Shown: piece after piece, positions 1 to 9,743 of the stretch
Numbering within the stretch: position 1 is the first letter of the stretch
Layout of the letters: each line of letters opens with the position of its first letter
From: Chitinophagaceae bacterium
GTDB taxonomy: Bacteria; Bacteroidota; Bacteroidia; Chitinophagales; Chitinophagaceae
Assembly (NCBI GenBank): GCA_016715365.1
Contig: JADKAM010000005.1
Location: 124,001 to 188,000 of the forward strand
DNA length: 64,000 nt
Reading direction: 5' to 3'
The notes under the pieces: generated by a model
What the model was told of the DNA's origin: nothing
What the model saw: the letters and a program-made list of their open reading frames with translations, nothing else
Database searches by the model: none
Translations under genes and position numbers: made by a program

Positions 1-1650
1 TTTTTTAACTGAATATTTTTCAGGGTTCAATCCAACGGGGCTGTGTGCCGTCATCGTAAACAAATGCCAGAAAGCCGATTGTAAAATACCGGCTTCAAAA
101 AGCTGGCGTACCATTTCCAGTGAGTCAATGGTTTCCTGTGCAGTTTGTGTGGGAAAGCCATACATGAGATAAGCATGCACCATAATACCGGCTTCAGTAA
201 AATGTTTATTTACTTTTGCAACCTGTGCAACGGTAATTCCTTTTTGTATCAGTTCCAGTAACCGGTCTGATGCAACTTCCAATCCGCCCGAGATGGCAAT
301 GCAGCCTGATGCTTTTAGTAAAATACACAAGTCTCTTGTAAAACTTTTTTCAAAACGTATATTGGCCCACCAGCTTACGGTTAATTTTCTGCGGATGATC
401 TCAATGGCCAATGCACGCATCAAAGCAGGCGGTGCAGCTTCATCTACAAAGTGAAAACCATTTTGCCCGGTTTGAGCAATCATCTCTTCTATGCGGTCGC
501 AGAGTAATGATGCGGCAATGGGCTCATAATTTTTTATGTAGTCTAAACTAATATCACAGAAAGTGCATTTGCCCCAGTAACATCCATGTGCCATGGTCAG
601 TTTATTCCAGCGTCCATCGCTCCACAAACTGTGCATGGGGTTTATCACTTCAATGGCTGAAATATATTTATCTAAATAAAAATCGCTGTAATCGGGTGTG
701 CCCACCTGGCCCTGTTTGTAATCGGCGCAGGAAGTATTGTTGATGTAAGTAACTTTGCTATCAACCAAAGTAAAAGTCCGTTTTAATTCATCAATGGTTT
801 TTGTGCCGTTAAGATGTTGTAATAAAATTTCAACCGGGGCTTCGCCATCATCCAACGTAATAAAATCGTAAAATTCAAAAACACGTGCATCAGATAAAGA
901 ACGTAGTTCAGTATTGGCAAAACCACCGCCCATAGCTACTTTAACGCCCGGGCAATGTTGTTTTATCCATTGCCCGCAACGCAATGATGTATATAAATTA
1001 CCGGGGAAGGGAACGGAGATGGCAACCAGTTTCGGTTGCACTGTATCCATCTTTTTTTGTAAAATATCAATGAGTATTGTATCAAGATAAGTGTAGTCTT
1101 GTTGCAGCGTATTATACAATTCATCAAAACTGTTGGCCGATCTTCCCAATCTTTCGGCATAGCGACTAAAACCAAAATGTTCATCAACCGTTTCTTTGAT
1201 CAGATCAGACAGGTCTTCAAGATACATGGTGGCAATATGTTTGGCTTTATCCTGCGTACCCATATTTCCAAAGGCCCATTTCAAATCATCTAATTGTGCA
1301 AAGCGTTCAGCTTCGGGTAAAAAATCCCGTTTGCAAATCAGGTGTGCCAGGGTAGCACTCTTGCCCTGCAAAAACAACATTACCGCATCAATGGTATTTA
1401 TATAATCATCCTGCAGGGTAATTATTCTTGCTGCATTTGTGGAGTGTTCTTTTTGCTGCGTATTAATTTCGGTAAACAAATTTTGTAATCCTGCTTTTGA
1501 AAACAATGCCACGGTAACTTCAATGCCCAGGTCGGCCTGGAAGGATTTGATGCCCTTTGTATTGAGAAAACCCTTCAGGTAAGCCGTAGCCGGGTAGGGC
1601 GTGTTTAGCTGCGTGAAAGGAGGCGTTATCAAAAAAATATCTGTACTCAA
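1..1650 (-). CDS. B12-binding-type radical SAM protein, 3' end outside window
   Basis: An open frame of 550 codons runs without a stop to the left edge, so the C-terminus is missing. The N-terminal part (about residues 1-250, beginning STDIFLITPPFTQLNTPYPA) resembles the cobalamin-binding domain that precedes the catalytic domain in B12-dependent radical SAM enzymes. The cluster motif is GCYWGKCTFCD near residue 358, followed by radical SAM barrel segments (GFHFVDEAAPP, CIAISGGLEVASDRL, MVHAYLMYGFPTQT). The cysteine spacing is C-x4-C-x2-C, not the usual C-x3-C-x2-C. No ATG is available near the start; TTG at 1650 is chosen because an in-frame TAA lies ten codons upstream and the B12-domain opening follows directly. 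The substrate is unknown; related proteins act as methylases or peptide modifiers. Confidence 0.8.
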   Translation of the reverse strand, partial: MSTDIFLITPPFTQLNTPYPATAYLKGFLNTKGIKSFQADLGIEVTVALFSKAGLQNLFTEINTQQKEHSTNAARIITLQDDYINTIDAVMLFLQGKSATLAHLICKRDFLPEAERFAQLDDLKWAFGNMGTQDKAKHIATMYLEDLSDLIKETVDEHFGFSRYAERLGRSANSFDELYNTLQQDYTYLDTILIDILQKKMDTVQPKLVAISVPFPGNLYTSLRCGQWIKQHCPGVKVAMGGGFANTELRSLSDARVFEFYDFITLDDGEAPVEILLQHLNGTKTIDELKRTFTLVDSKVTYINNTSCADYKQGQVGTPDYSDFYLDKYISAIEVINPMHSLWSDGRWNKLTMAHGCYWGKCTFCDISLDYIKNYEPIAASLLCDRIEEMIAQTGQNGFHFVDEAAPPALMRALAIEIIRRKLTVSWWANIRFEKSFTRDLCILLKASGCIAISGGLEVASDRLLELIQKGITVAQVAKVNKHFTEAGIMVHAYLMYGFPTQTAQETIDSLEMVRQLFEAGILQSAFWHLFTMTAHSPVGLNPEKYSVKK

Positions 1651-1704
1651 GCGGGGATGTTTATGGGCAAAAATATTCTTTTATTGATTACCGGAAAGAT
1701 TTGA

Positions 1705-1785
1705 ACCACAAAGTACACAATGTACAAAGCACAAAGGACACAAGGAATGGCTTAGTGCACTTTGTGCCTTTGTGTTCTTTGTGGT
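1705..1785. repeat. Intergenic imperfect inverted repeat
   Basis: ACCACAAAG at 1705-1713 is the reverse complement of CTTTGTGGT at 1777-1785. The bases between, built from CACAAAG and CTTTGTG words, continue the pairing with interruptions. It lies between the divergent radical SAM and methyltransferase genes. It is probably an intergenic repeat hairpin; no terminator T-tract is evident. Confidence 0.5.
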
Positions 1786-1839
1786 AAACATTTTGCAAAG
1801 CAAAATCTATCCTTTGTCCCTTCTTCTGTAAATTGCAGC

Positions 1840-2427
1840 ATGACTCCTGAAAGAAACGAACGCCTCACATCAGTATTAAACAAACGCCAGCCCGATTTGA
1901 CGGTATTGCTTGAAAATGTTTTTGATCCGCACAACATATCTGCGGTAATGCGAACCTGTGATGCGGTAGGTATGCAGGATATTTATATTCTGAACAGCAA
2001 AATTCCGCCCCACAAAAAATGGGGAGCCAAAAGTTCATCCAGCGCAGCCAAATGGTTAACTGTACACCAGTTTACCGATGCTGCCGAATGCTTTGCTGAA
2101 TTGCGTAAACACTACAAAAAAATATATACCACGCATTTAAGCAGCGATGCTGTTGGTTTACACGCATTGAATTTAACCGAACCGGTTTGCCTGGTTTTTG
2201 GTAACGAACACAGTGGTGTTAGTGAAGAGATCATTGCCATGGCAGATGGGAATTTTATTATTCCGCAGGTAGGTATCATCAAATCTCTCAATATCTCCGT
2301 TGCCTGTGCGGTTAGTTTGTACGAAGCTTTCCGCCAAAAGAATAATGCCGGGCATTATGACCACGTGAAACTGGAAGGAGAAAAGCTATCTTCTCTCCGC
2401 AACGAATGGGGATTTTTAGAAGAATGA
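1840..2427 (+). CDS. TrmH-family RNA 2'-O-methyltransferase
   Basis: This 195-residue SpoU/TrmH (SPOUT) protein transfers a methyl group from S-adenosylmethionine to a 2'-OH of RNA. It carries the expected motif 1 (NVFDPHNISAVMRTCDAVG, about residues 26-44), motif 2 (VFGNEHSGVSEE) and motif 3 (SLNISVACAVSLYEA). The short N-terminus and overall size fit TrmH, the tRNA Gm18 methyltransferase, better than the longer RlmB type. ATG 1840 (MTPERNERL) is preferred over ATG 1762, which would add 26 residues encoded partly by the upstream inverted repeat. The family call is firm; the exact target nucleotide is inferred. Confidence 0.85.
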   Translation: MTPERNERLTSVLNKRQPDLTVLLENVFDPHNISAVMRTCDAVGMQDIYILNSKIPPHKKWGAKSSSSAAKWLTVHQFTDAAECFAELRKHYKKIYTTHLSSDAVGLHALNLTEPVCLVFGNEHSGVSEEIIAMADGNFIIPQVGIIKSLNISVACAVSLYEAFRQKNNAGHYDHVKLEGEKLSSLRNEWGFLEE

Positions 2428-2485
2428 TAAGCGGGCTGTTTATTTTGATTCATTTCCAATAACTTTATTGCTCAATCTAACTTGT

Positions 2486-5480
2486 ATGATGAAAATCTTT
2501 CTGCCTGTATTGCTGTTTGTCAGCATCAGTATTTCTGCGCAAACCAAAAAGCCTTTAGACCATGCTGTTTATGATGGCTGGAAAAGTGTGGGTGAAAGAA
2601 TGATCAGTAATGATGGACAGTACACAGTGTATGCCATTAATCCGCAGGAAGGGGATGGAGACCTGGTTATTCAGCATACAAAAACTTTAGAAAAGAAAAT
2701 GGTGGCCCGTGGTTACGGTGCAGTGATTACAGAAGACAGCCGCTATGTGGTTTTTAAAATAAAACCCATCTTCCAGGAAACCCGCCAGGCAAAAATAAAA
2801 AAGAAAAAAGCCGATGATATGACCAAAGATTCTATTGGCATTGTTGAATTGGGTAAAGATGTAGTGATGAAGTTTGCAAGAATCAAAGGATTTAAAACGC
2901 CTGAAAAAGGTTTTGGCTACCTGGCTTATCAACTGGAGAAGGCCTTACCTGATACAACTAAGAAAGTCAAAAAAGCACCTGTGGTAGATTCTGCCAAAGC
3001 AAATATTGATATGCTGGTAAAGCTGGCAGATTCTGTCATTCGTAAATCTGTTGAATCAATCAGTGCCGAAAATCTTACCAAAGAAGAAATGATTGGCGCT
3101 GCCAATAAAGCCGTTAAAGAAATTATTAAAAAAGCAAAAGATGAAACAGTTGTCGAAGAAACGGCGATGAAAGATGCAGATGGTGACGATGCTTCTGGCG
3201 CTGGTGCTTCCGCTGAAGGTACCGACCTGGTTGTAAGGCGACTGAGTGATGGCAAAGAAAAACTTTTAAACTGGTTAGTGATTATGTGTTTGATAAAAAA
3301 GGAACCCGACTGGCTTTGAAAACTACTAAGAATGCAAAAGACAGCAACAGTATTGCATTGGTGTTATTATACAATCTGCAGACGGAAAAGACCGATACCC
3401 TCATGCGGAACCTGAATGATGGAAAAAATTTCAGCTTTGATGAAGAAGGAACACAGCTTGCCTTTGTTGCCGAAAGAGACAGCAGCACCAAGGCTTTGCA
3501 GAAATTTTATAAACTCTGGTATTACACCGCGGGGCAAGACAGTGCCAAACTGGTTGCAGAAAAAAATACCGTGGGGATGCAGATCGGTTTTACCATCAGC
3601 GACAATGCAACCATAAGATTCAGTAAAGATGGTAAGAAATTGTTTTTTGGTACAACCCGTATTACGCCTGCAAAAGATACTACCCTGGTTGATTTTGAAC
3701 TGGCACGCCTGGATGTTTGGCATTATAATGATGATTACCTGCAACCCATGCAGTTGAAGAATTTATCCAGTGAATTAAGGCGCAGTTATATGGCCGTGAT
3801 GAAACCCGGCGCCGATAAAGTAATACAGTTGGGTAACGATGATGTTGAGAACATCATGATGGTAGATGAAGGTAATGCCGATTGGGTTTTAGGTACCAGC
3901 AACAAAGGAAACCGTATTGCCATGCAATGGGAGGGACGTACAAAAACAACGGCCTGGGCCATCAGCACAGCAGATGGCAGCAGGCGTTTGATAAAGGCCA
4001 ATTCGCTCAGCTTTTTTGCCGCATCGCCTGCAGGTAAATATGTGTATTGGTACGAACCCGATACTAAAAATTATTTTACATGGAACACAAGTACCGGAAT
4101 AACCAAAAACATCAGCGATAAAATTAAAGAGCCCTTGTATGATGTAGAGAATGATGTGCCCGATTACCCAAGCCCGGCAGGCGTTACAGGCTGGATGGAA
4201 AATGACAGGTATTTCTTCATCAACGATGTGTATGATATCTGGCAAACAGATCCGGAAGGAGCAGAGCTACCACTGAATATTACCAACGGTTTCGGTAAAA
4301 AAAATAAAACCGATTTTAATTATGTAAACCTGGATAGGGAAAAAAGGTTTATTAATGCAGGAGAAAATATTTTATTGAGGTCGCAGAATAAAACCAGCAA
4401 GTATGGCAGCTTCTTCACAAAAAAAATAAACGAAGCCGGCGACCCGGTTTTAATTACAACCGGGCCCTTTAGTTTTGGTAATCCGGTAAAGGCTAAAGAT
4501 GCGGTGCAATATATTATACAACGCTCAGATGTAAGCAAAAGCGAAATGTATACAACTTCTGATTTAAAAAATCTTACAGGGTTAACAGATATTGCAGCAC
4601 AGCAAAAGGATTATAACTGGCTTACTTCTGAATTGGTAAAGTGGAAAATGTTTGATGGAAAGATGAGTGAAGGGTTATTGTTTAAACCTGAGAATTTTGA
4701 TCCAAAGAAAAAATATCCTGTCATCTTTTATTTTTACGAACGCAATGCGGATGGCTTGTATGCCTATCGTGGGCCTGCACCCAGTGCCTCTACTGTTAAT
4801 ATTGCTTATTTTGTAAGTAATGGGTACCTGGTTTTCGATCCCAATATTTATTACAAAGATGGCGAACCCGGCAACAGTGCATACAACAGTGTGGTAAGTG
4901 CTGCAAAATATCTATCAAAAATGCCCTGGGTTGATAGTACACGCTTGGCATTGCAGGGACAAAGCTGGGGCGGTTATCAGATAGCTTACTTAGTTACAAA
5001 GACAAATATTTTAAAGCTGCATGGGCCGGCGCTCCGGTAAGTAATATGACAAGTGCTTATGGTGGTATTCGCTGGGGTACAGGTTTGAACAGGCAGTTTC
5101 AATACGAAAAATCGCAGAGCAGGATAGGGGCAACTTTATGGCAACGGCCCGATCTGTATTTAAAAAACTCGCCACTTTTTGCTGCCGATAAAGTAACCAC
5201 ACCATTGGTGATAATGCACAATGATGCTGATGGTGCTGTGCCCTGGTACCAGGGTATTGAAATGTTTACAGCCATGCGCAGGCTGAATAAAAAAGTCTGG
5301 CTGCTGCAATACAATGGCGAAGATCATAACCTGGTAGAGCGTAAGAACCGTAAAGACCTTTCAGTGAGACTGGGCCAGTTTTTTGATTATTATTTAAAAG
5401 ATGGCCAACCTGCCAAATGGATAAAAGACGGATTGCCTGCAACAGAAAAAGGAAAGGATTGGGGACTTGGGTTTGAGTGA
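2486..5480 (+). pseudogene. S9 prolyl-oligopeptidase family peptidase, two frameshifts
   Basis: Three consecutive reading frames together encode one secreted S9-family serine peptidase of about 1,000 residues: signal peptide (MMKIFLPVLLFVSISISAQ), beta-propeller, then alpha/beta-hydrolase domain. Frame 1 reads to about 3258-3262, where one A is missing from an A5 run; adding one A restores EKTFKLVSDYVFDKKG into frame 2. Frame 2 reads to about 5009-5012, where one T is missing from a T4 run; adding one T restores NIFKAAWAGAPVSNMTSAYGG into frame 3. The nucleophile Ser lies in GQSWGGYQ (frame 2), while Asp (HNDADGAVPW) and His (GEDHNL) lie in frame 3, so the second break separates the catalytic triad. 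Both breaks are single-base homopolymer changes, so sequencing error is a live alternative. An intact, distantly related S9 peptidase is at 40429-42837. Confidence 0.85.
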
Positions 5481-5557
5481 TTTTCTGAAAAACCCTGCAA
5501 CAGGAATTGTTGTGTATCTTTAGCGCAGTATTTTAAACAAGTAACATTTCATCTTTT

Positions 5558-5984
5558 ATGATCAGATTAATCAGTACCGCAATACTCAGCCTGTTATTTT
5601 TTATTTCTCCGGGGCAATCCAGGTTTACTACCAAAGACAGCCTGAATGCTGTTTGCGATAAAAGTGATGCAGACCCTGGTAGATGGTAAATACTCTGCAG
5701 CCATTCAAATGTTGAAGGGAAGGTCAGTAATGGATGCTACTGTAGTAGATAATATTGACAAGACCCTGAATGAACAAATGGCTAATATTTTACCTTACTA
5801 CGGAAGGATAATGGGGTATGAGCTGGTTGATGAAAAATTTTTAAAAAATACAGTAACACGCAGAAGGTACATCCTGCAGTTTGAATACTACTTTCTGAGC
5901 TTTGATTTTGTACTCTACAACAATAGTAAGGGCTGGTCTGTTTCTCATTTTTATTATAAAGACGAAACAAAAGAACTTTTTTAA
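5558..5984 (+). pseudogene. Secreted protein of unknown function, one frameshift
   Basis: ATG 5558 opens a signal peptide (MIRLISTAILSLLFFIS) followed by SRFTTKDSLNAVCDK. The frame then reaches a stop at about 5690, while the adjacent frame carries the rest (VMQTLVDGKYSAAIQMLKGR to the TAA at 5984). Removing one A from the A4 run at 5660-5663 joins the two into one protein of about 141 residues. The mature part looks like a small alpha/beta secreted domain (possibly DUF3887-like: repeated pass through a short helix pair, then FEYYFLSFDFVLYNNSKGWSV), but this is only a resemblance. No enzyme motif is seen. Confidence 0.6.
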
Positions 5985-6022
5985 AATCTCCGAATTTAAT
6001 AATTATAAAACTGCATAAAGCA

Positions 6023-6523
6023 ATGAAACTGATTTTTCCGTCAATATTATTTTTCTCTGTTATCTTATTTGCAGGTTGTTCCAAGGCTGTTGACCCCATC
6101 GTGCATATCAATTGCGATGGACTGGTTACCGACACACTGGGTACCGGTGATAGTGGCAGGATTTACATCCCCAATGCTGTTACACCAAACGGCGATGGAT
6201 TGAATGAAGTATACAGACCCTTTACTCAGAATATCGATTCTATCCGGTTCACCATTTATGATGAAGACAATACCATTGTGTTCACATCAAACCTGATGGG
6301 GGATGCCTGGATACCACCTGCGCCATCACTGCCTATAAAAAGATACTATTATAAAATACAGGCTACTACCAACAACAATAAAAAAATTGGCGTTTGTGGC
6401 GATGTATACCTGCTTACCTGTTATACCATCAACCCGCCCCAAAGCTTTTATCGGTTTGAAGATATGCTGACACCCAATGGATTTACCGGTCCTACCATGG
6501 AAACGCTTAAAACTTGCCCCTGA
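6023..6523 (+). CDS. Lipoprotein with gliding-motility-type C-terminal (CHU_C-like) domain
   Basis: A 166-residue predicted lipoprotein: the signal MKLIFPSILFFSVILFAGC ends in a lipobox (FAGC, Cys 19). From about residue 49 it carries IPNAVTPNGDGLNEVYRP, the signature opening of the T9SS gliding-motility-associated C-terminal domain. Here it is the main body of the protein rather than a tail on a giant adhesin. Residues 120-166 (TNNNKKIGVCGDVYLLTCY onward) replace the usual C-terminal strand. It is probably an outer-membrane-anchored protein that uses the fold without being a typical type B cargo. Confidence 0.7.
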   Translation: MKLIFPSILFFSVILFAGCSKAVDPIVHINCDGLVTDTLGTGDSGRIYIPNAVTPNGDGLNEVYRPFTQNIDSIRFTIYDEDNTIVFTSNLMGDAWIPPAPSLPIKRYYYKIQATTNNNKKIGVCGDVYLLTCYTINPPQSFYRFEDMLTPNGFTGPTMETLKTCP

Positions 6524-6607
6524 TTTTAAAAAAAGAAAATGGCAAATTGTTTTTCTCTTACCGATGATAATTACAAAGAACCGGTTCATAATTTTAAATA
6601 ATGCGAT

Positions 6608-8017
6608 ATGCAATTCAGGCTATTTGAAACAGCTGTTTATACCAGGCGGCGTTCTCAGTTAATAAAAAAAATGTCTTCGGGCCTAATTATTTTGATGGGC
6701 AATGAAGAAAGCAGTATGAACTATAAAGACAACTGGTATCCCTTCCGGCAGGACAGTAATTTTTTATATTATTTTGGAATTAACACTGGTTCACTTGCTG
6801 CTGTAATTGATGCAGACAGCGGAGAAGAAATCATCTTTGGAAATGAATTGACCATTGAAGATATTGTATGGACAGGCCCACTGCCTTCACTAGGAGAAAT
6901 GGCTGCTGCAGTTGGGGTTTCAAAAACAAAGCCATATAACCAGATTGAAACAATAATTCGAAATGCCATTAACAGTGGCCGGCAAATTTATTTTACGCCA
7001 CCTTACCGGCCCGAGAATAAAATAAAACTGGCACAATGGTTACAGGTAGCAGTTGATGCAGTAAGTGAAATGGCATCTGTGCTTTTAATAAAAGCTATCA
7101 TTAGTCAGCGTGAATCTAAAGAGGAATGCGAAGTGGAAGAAATGCATAAGGCTTCTATAATCAGCGCCGATATGCACCTGGCTGCTATGCGATATGCAAA
7201 AGCCGGTATGAAGGAATATGAAGTGATGGCAAAAGTGAAAGAAGCTGCGTATGCTCAAAATGCCAGCCTTTCGTTTCATCCAATTGTTACCATTCATGGA
7301 GAAACATTGCACAATGTTTACAGCGGCAACACTATTCATGAAGGGCAGATGGTACTGTGCGATGCCGGTGCCGCCACTGATATGAATTATGCCGGCGATC
7401 TTACCTGTACATTTCCCGTGGGTAAGAAATTTACAGATAAACAAAAAGAAATTTACGAGATCGTATTGCATGCACATCAAACATCTGTAGCTATGCTTAA
7501 GCCAGGTGTGTTATTTAAAGATGTGTATTTAAATGCAGCTCAAAAAATTGTGGAAGGCATGCAGCAAGTAGGTATAATGAAGGGCAATGCTGCTGAAGCG
7601 GTTGCTGCAGGCGCACATGCTATGTTCTTTCAATGCGGGCTGGGCCACATGATAGGCCTTGATGTACATGATATGGAAGACCTGGGCGAGCCTTATGTTG
7701 GATATACTGATGAACTTAAAAAAAGTACCCAGTTTGGGATGAAATCATTAAGGCTTGGCAGGGCACTGGAGCCTGGATTTACTTTAACCGTGGAACCGGG
7801 TATTTATATGATTCCGCAACTGATGGATAAATGGGAAGCTGAAAATAAATTTACGGAGTTTATCAATTATAATGCGCTACAACATTATCGTGATTTCAGT
7901 GGCATACGGGTAGAAGAAGATTACCTGGTTACTGAAACCGGTTGCAGATTATTGGGAAAAAAACTGCCAATTAAAGTTGCAGAAGTGGAGTCAGTAAGGT
8001 CTGAATATTTATCATGA
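6608..8017 (+). CDS. Xaa-Pro aminopeptidase (M24B)
   Basis: This cytosolic metallopeptidase of 469 residues releases N-terminal residues preceding proline. It has an aminopeptidase-P N-terminal domain (about 1-140, with RRSQLIKKMSSGLIIL and QDSNFLYYFGI) and an M24 pita-bread domain. All five dinuclear metal ligands are visible: Asp252 (CDAGAATD), Asp264 (YAGDLT), His347 (GLGHMIGLDVHD), Glu396 (TVEPGIY) and Glu436 (RVEEDYLV). ATG 6608 is used because MQFRLFETAVYTRRRSQL matches the usual family start. The downstream lipoprotein can start at ATG 8014 or 8089, so the two may be cotranscribed. Confidence 0.93.
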   Translation: MQFRLFETAVYTRRRSQLIKKMSSGLIILMGNEESSMNYKDNWYPFRQDSNFLYYFGINTGSLAAVIDADSGEEIIFGNELTIEDIVWTGPLPSLGEMAAAVGVSKTKPYNQIETIIRNAINSGRQIYFTPPYRPENKIKLAQWLQVAVDAVSEMASVLLIKAIISQRESKEECEVEEMHKASIISADMHLAAMRYAKAGMKEYEVMAKVKEAAYAQNASLSFHPIVTIHGETLHNVYSGNTIHEGQMVLCDAGAATDMNYAGDLTCTFPVGKKFTDKQKEIYEIVLHAHQTSVAMLKPGVLFKDVYLNAAQKIVEGMQQVGIMKGNAAEAVAAGAHAMFFQCGLGHMIGLDVHDMEDLGEPYVGYTDELKKSTQFGMKSLRLGRALEPGFTLTVEPGIYMIPQLMDKWEAENKFTEFINYNALQHYRDFSGIRVEEDYLVTETGCRLLGKKLPIKVAEVESVRSEYLS

Positions 8018-8088
8018 TGAGAAACTTACAATTTAATACACTTTCAAGTCAAATAAAGCATGTCAATAGAAAATTAAATCATATTCTT

Positions 8089-8576
8089 ATGCTGATTAAA
8101 AATTCGGGAATGGGGTTTATTGTATTTTTTATGCTGGTACTTATTTCCTGTAATACTCAAACAGAAAAAGATTGCTTCTGAATATATACCCGATTCAAAA
8201 AGAATTGTACAATAATATTGTTCATATGGACAGTGTTTTATTTGGCGCTTATAATGTCTGCAACCTGCCAACTATGGCAGACTGTTTTTCGGAAGACATT
8301 GAATTTTACCACGATAAAGGTGGCCTGATGACCAATAAGGACAGCATTATGGCTGCTACCAAAAAATATATTTGCGGTAAAGTTACCCGTGTGCTGGTAC
8401 CGGGCAGCATTGAAGTTTATCCTATTGCCAATTATGGGGCCATAGAAATGGGGCAACATTATTTCATCAATAACCAGGAGCCCAAACCCGATCATCCTTC
8501 CGTGGGAAAATTTGTACATACCTGGAAAAATGAAGACGGTAAATGGAGGCTTACCCGTGTCATCAGTTTACATTAA
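8089..8576 (+). pseudogene. NTF2-like (DUF4440/SnoaL-type) lipoprotein, one frameshift
   Basis: The first frame gives a lipoprotein signal (GMGFIVFFMLVLISC) then NTQTEK and a stop at about 8177. The remaining 130 residues are in the next frame (LYNNIVHMDSVLFGAYNVCN to VHTWKNEDGKWRLTRVISLH). Adding one A to the A5 run at 8165-8169 joins them. The distal part has the layout of an NTF2-like cone fold: a helix containing DSVLFGAYN, MADCFSEDIEFYHDKGG, and the terminal HTWKNEDGKWRLTR strand. In-frame ATGs also exist at 8014 and 8017, overlapping the peptidase stop. The function is unknown; secreted NTF2-like proteins can bind small ligands. Confidence 0.65.
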
Positions 8577-8588
8577 AATTATACCCAC

Positions 8589-9137
8589 ATGAAAATTCAG
8601 GTTGATGATACGGTCAGTTTGGAATTCCTGGAAGAGATCCACGCAGAGTCTTTATTTAACCTGGTAAATGACAACCGTACTTATTTAAGGGAATGGCTGC
8701 CCTGGGTTGATCACATGCATACGGTAGCAAATTTTGCATACTACATCAGTGATACAAAAAAACGTGCTGCCGAAAGAACAGATTTTGGTTATGCCATTAT
8801 TATTGATAAAAACATTGTGGGCCGTATTGGTTTGCATCACCTCAACAATCAAAATAAAATTGGAGAGATCGGTTACTGGCTGGCTGATGGTTTGCAGGGC
8901 AGGGGCATTATTACCAAATGCTGCACAGCCATCATCAATCATGGGTTTACACAATTGGGGCTTAACCGCATAGAAATTAAATGCGGTACCGGCAACAGTA
9001 AGAGCCGTGCCGTGGCCGAAAAACTGCAGTTTAAATCCGAAGGAATTTTAAGACAGGCTGAATTGCTGAATGGAAAATACATCGACTTGTATTTGTATGC
9101 CATGCTTAAAGAAGACTGGAAAAAAATCAACCCCTGA
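8589..9137 (+). CDS. GNAT acetyltransferase, RimJ/RimL type
   Basis: A 182-residue GCN5-related N-acetyltransferase. The N-terminal part (LREWLPWVDHMHT, about residues 37-49) is typical of the RimJ/RimL/SpeG branch, which acetylates ribosomal protein N-termini, polyamines or small molecules. The acetyl-CoA loop is GEIGYWLADGLQGRGIITK (about 96-114), followed by the second core motif GLNRIEIKCGTGNSKSRAVAEKLQF. It ends 12 bp after the disrupted lipoprotein start region's partner and overlaps the 3' end of the convergent DinB-like gene by 11 bp. The substrate cannot be told from sequence. Confidence 0.85.
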   Translation: MKIQVDDTVSLEFLEEIHAESLFNLVNDNRTYLREWLPWVDHMHTVANFAYYISDTKKRAAERTDFGYAIIIDKNIVGRIGLHHLNNQNKIGEIGYWLADGLQGRGIITKCCTAIINHGFTQLGLNRIEIKCGTGNSKSRAVAEKLQFKSEGILRQAELLNGKYIDLYLYAMLKEDWKKINP

Positions 9138-9585
9138 TAATATCATTGATGATGCCAATATGATGTTTGGTATGCAGCTTCAGCATTTTAATGGTGGCTT
9201 TTACATTCAGGTTGCCAAAAAAAGGATGCTTAAAATAATTGTTTGGGTGCAAAGTCTTCAGCACCTGCAAACGGGTTTTCAGTAATTCAAATGTGAGCTT
9301 CATTTCACCTGCGCTCATCTGTTCATTTGGTAATACAGATTCCGGTGCTTTTGCTCTTCCCCGTGGAATTTTATTGAGTGTGTACACCAATGTCTTTCTC
9401 ATATTAAACTTCCAGCTGTAAGTTTCCGGATCTGATTTTTCCACCGCCTGTATAATTTGTAAACCAACAAGCAGGCAGTGATGTATATGCCAGTCAACCG
9501 ACCCGGCAGAAATAGTTTTGTTTATTTTTTCGCTGTGCGGAATTTTTGTTTCCAGTTCTTCTATCAATGCAATTAATTTTTTCAT
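9127..9585 (-). CDS. DinB-superfamily protein (DUF1569-like)
   Basis: A 152-residue all-helical protein with spaced histidines (VDWHIHHCLLVG near residues 30-41 and LHTKHHIGIINDI near the C-terminus), the arrangement used for a metal site in the DinB/YfiT four-helix bundle. The segment PRGRAKAPESVLP and the HPNNYFKHPFFG stretch before the last helix match the DUF1569 pattern. It is cytosolic with no signal peptide. Members include thiol-dependent transferases, but the role here is unknown. Its 3' end overlaps the GNAT gene tail to tail. Confidence 0.65.
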   Translation of the reverse strand: MKKLIALIEELETKIPHSEKINKTISAGSVDWHIHHCLLVGLQIIQAVEKSDPETYSWKFNMRKTLVYTLNKIPRGRAKAPESVLPNEQMSAGEMKLTFELLKTRLQVLKTLHPNNYFKHPFFGNLNVKATIKMLKLHTKHHIGIINDIIRG

Positions 9586-9700
9586 AGAGCAGTTTTAACG
9601 GGTAGTTGAAAAAGAATTTTGCAAGCTTTTATTTAAGGAAGATAAATTTATGCAAAAAAATGAAATGGATGCGAAGATTGCCATTTGCCGCCAATAAAAA

Positions 9701-9724
9701 ATGCCCCGAAAAAATCCGGGGCAT
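9701..9724. terminator. Rho-independent terminator-like hairpin
   Basis: ATGCCCCG (9701-9708) and CGGGGCAT (9717-9724) form a perfect 8-bp stem. A-runs before it (9696-9700) give a T-tract on the minus strand, so it most likely ends the porin gene that stops at 9744. Confidence 0.75.
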
Positions 9725-9743
9725 CCTAAGCAATGAGTCCTGG

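Noticed and set aside
1762..1839. Extended N-terminus of the TrmH-like protein from ATG 1762
   Set aside because: It would encode residues from the intergenic inverted repeat; ATG 1840 gives the family N-terminus.
2929..3255. 108-codon minus-strand frame inside the S9 peptidase
   Set aside because: Ser/Ala/Leu-rich shadow of the Lys/Glu-rich coding strand; no domain, no promoter.
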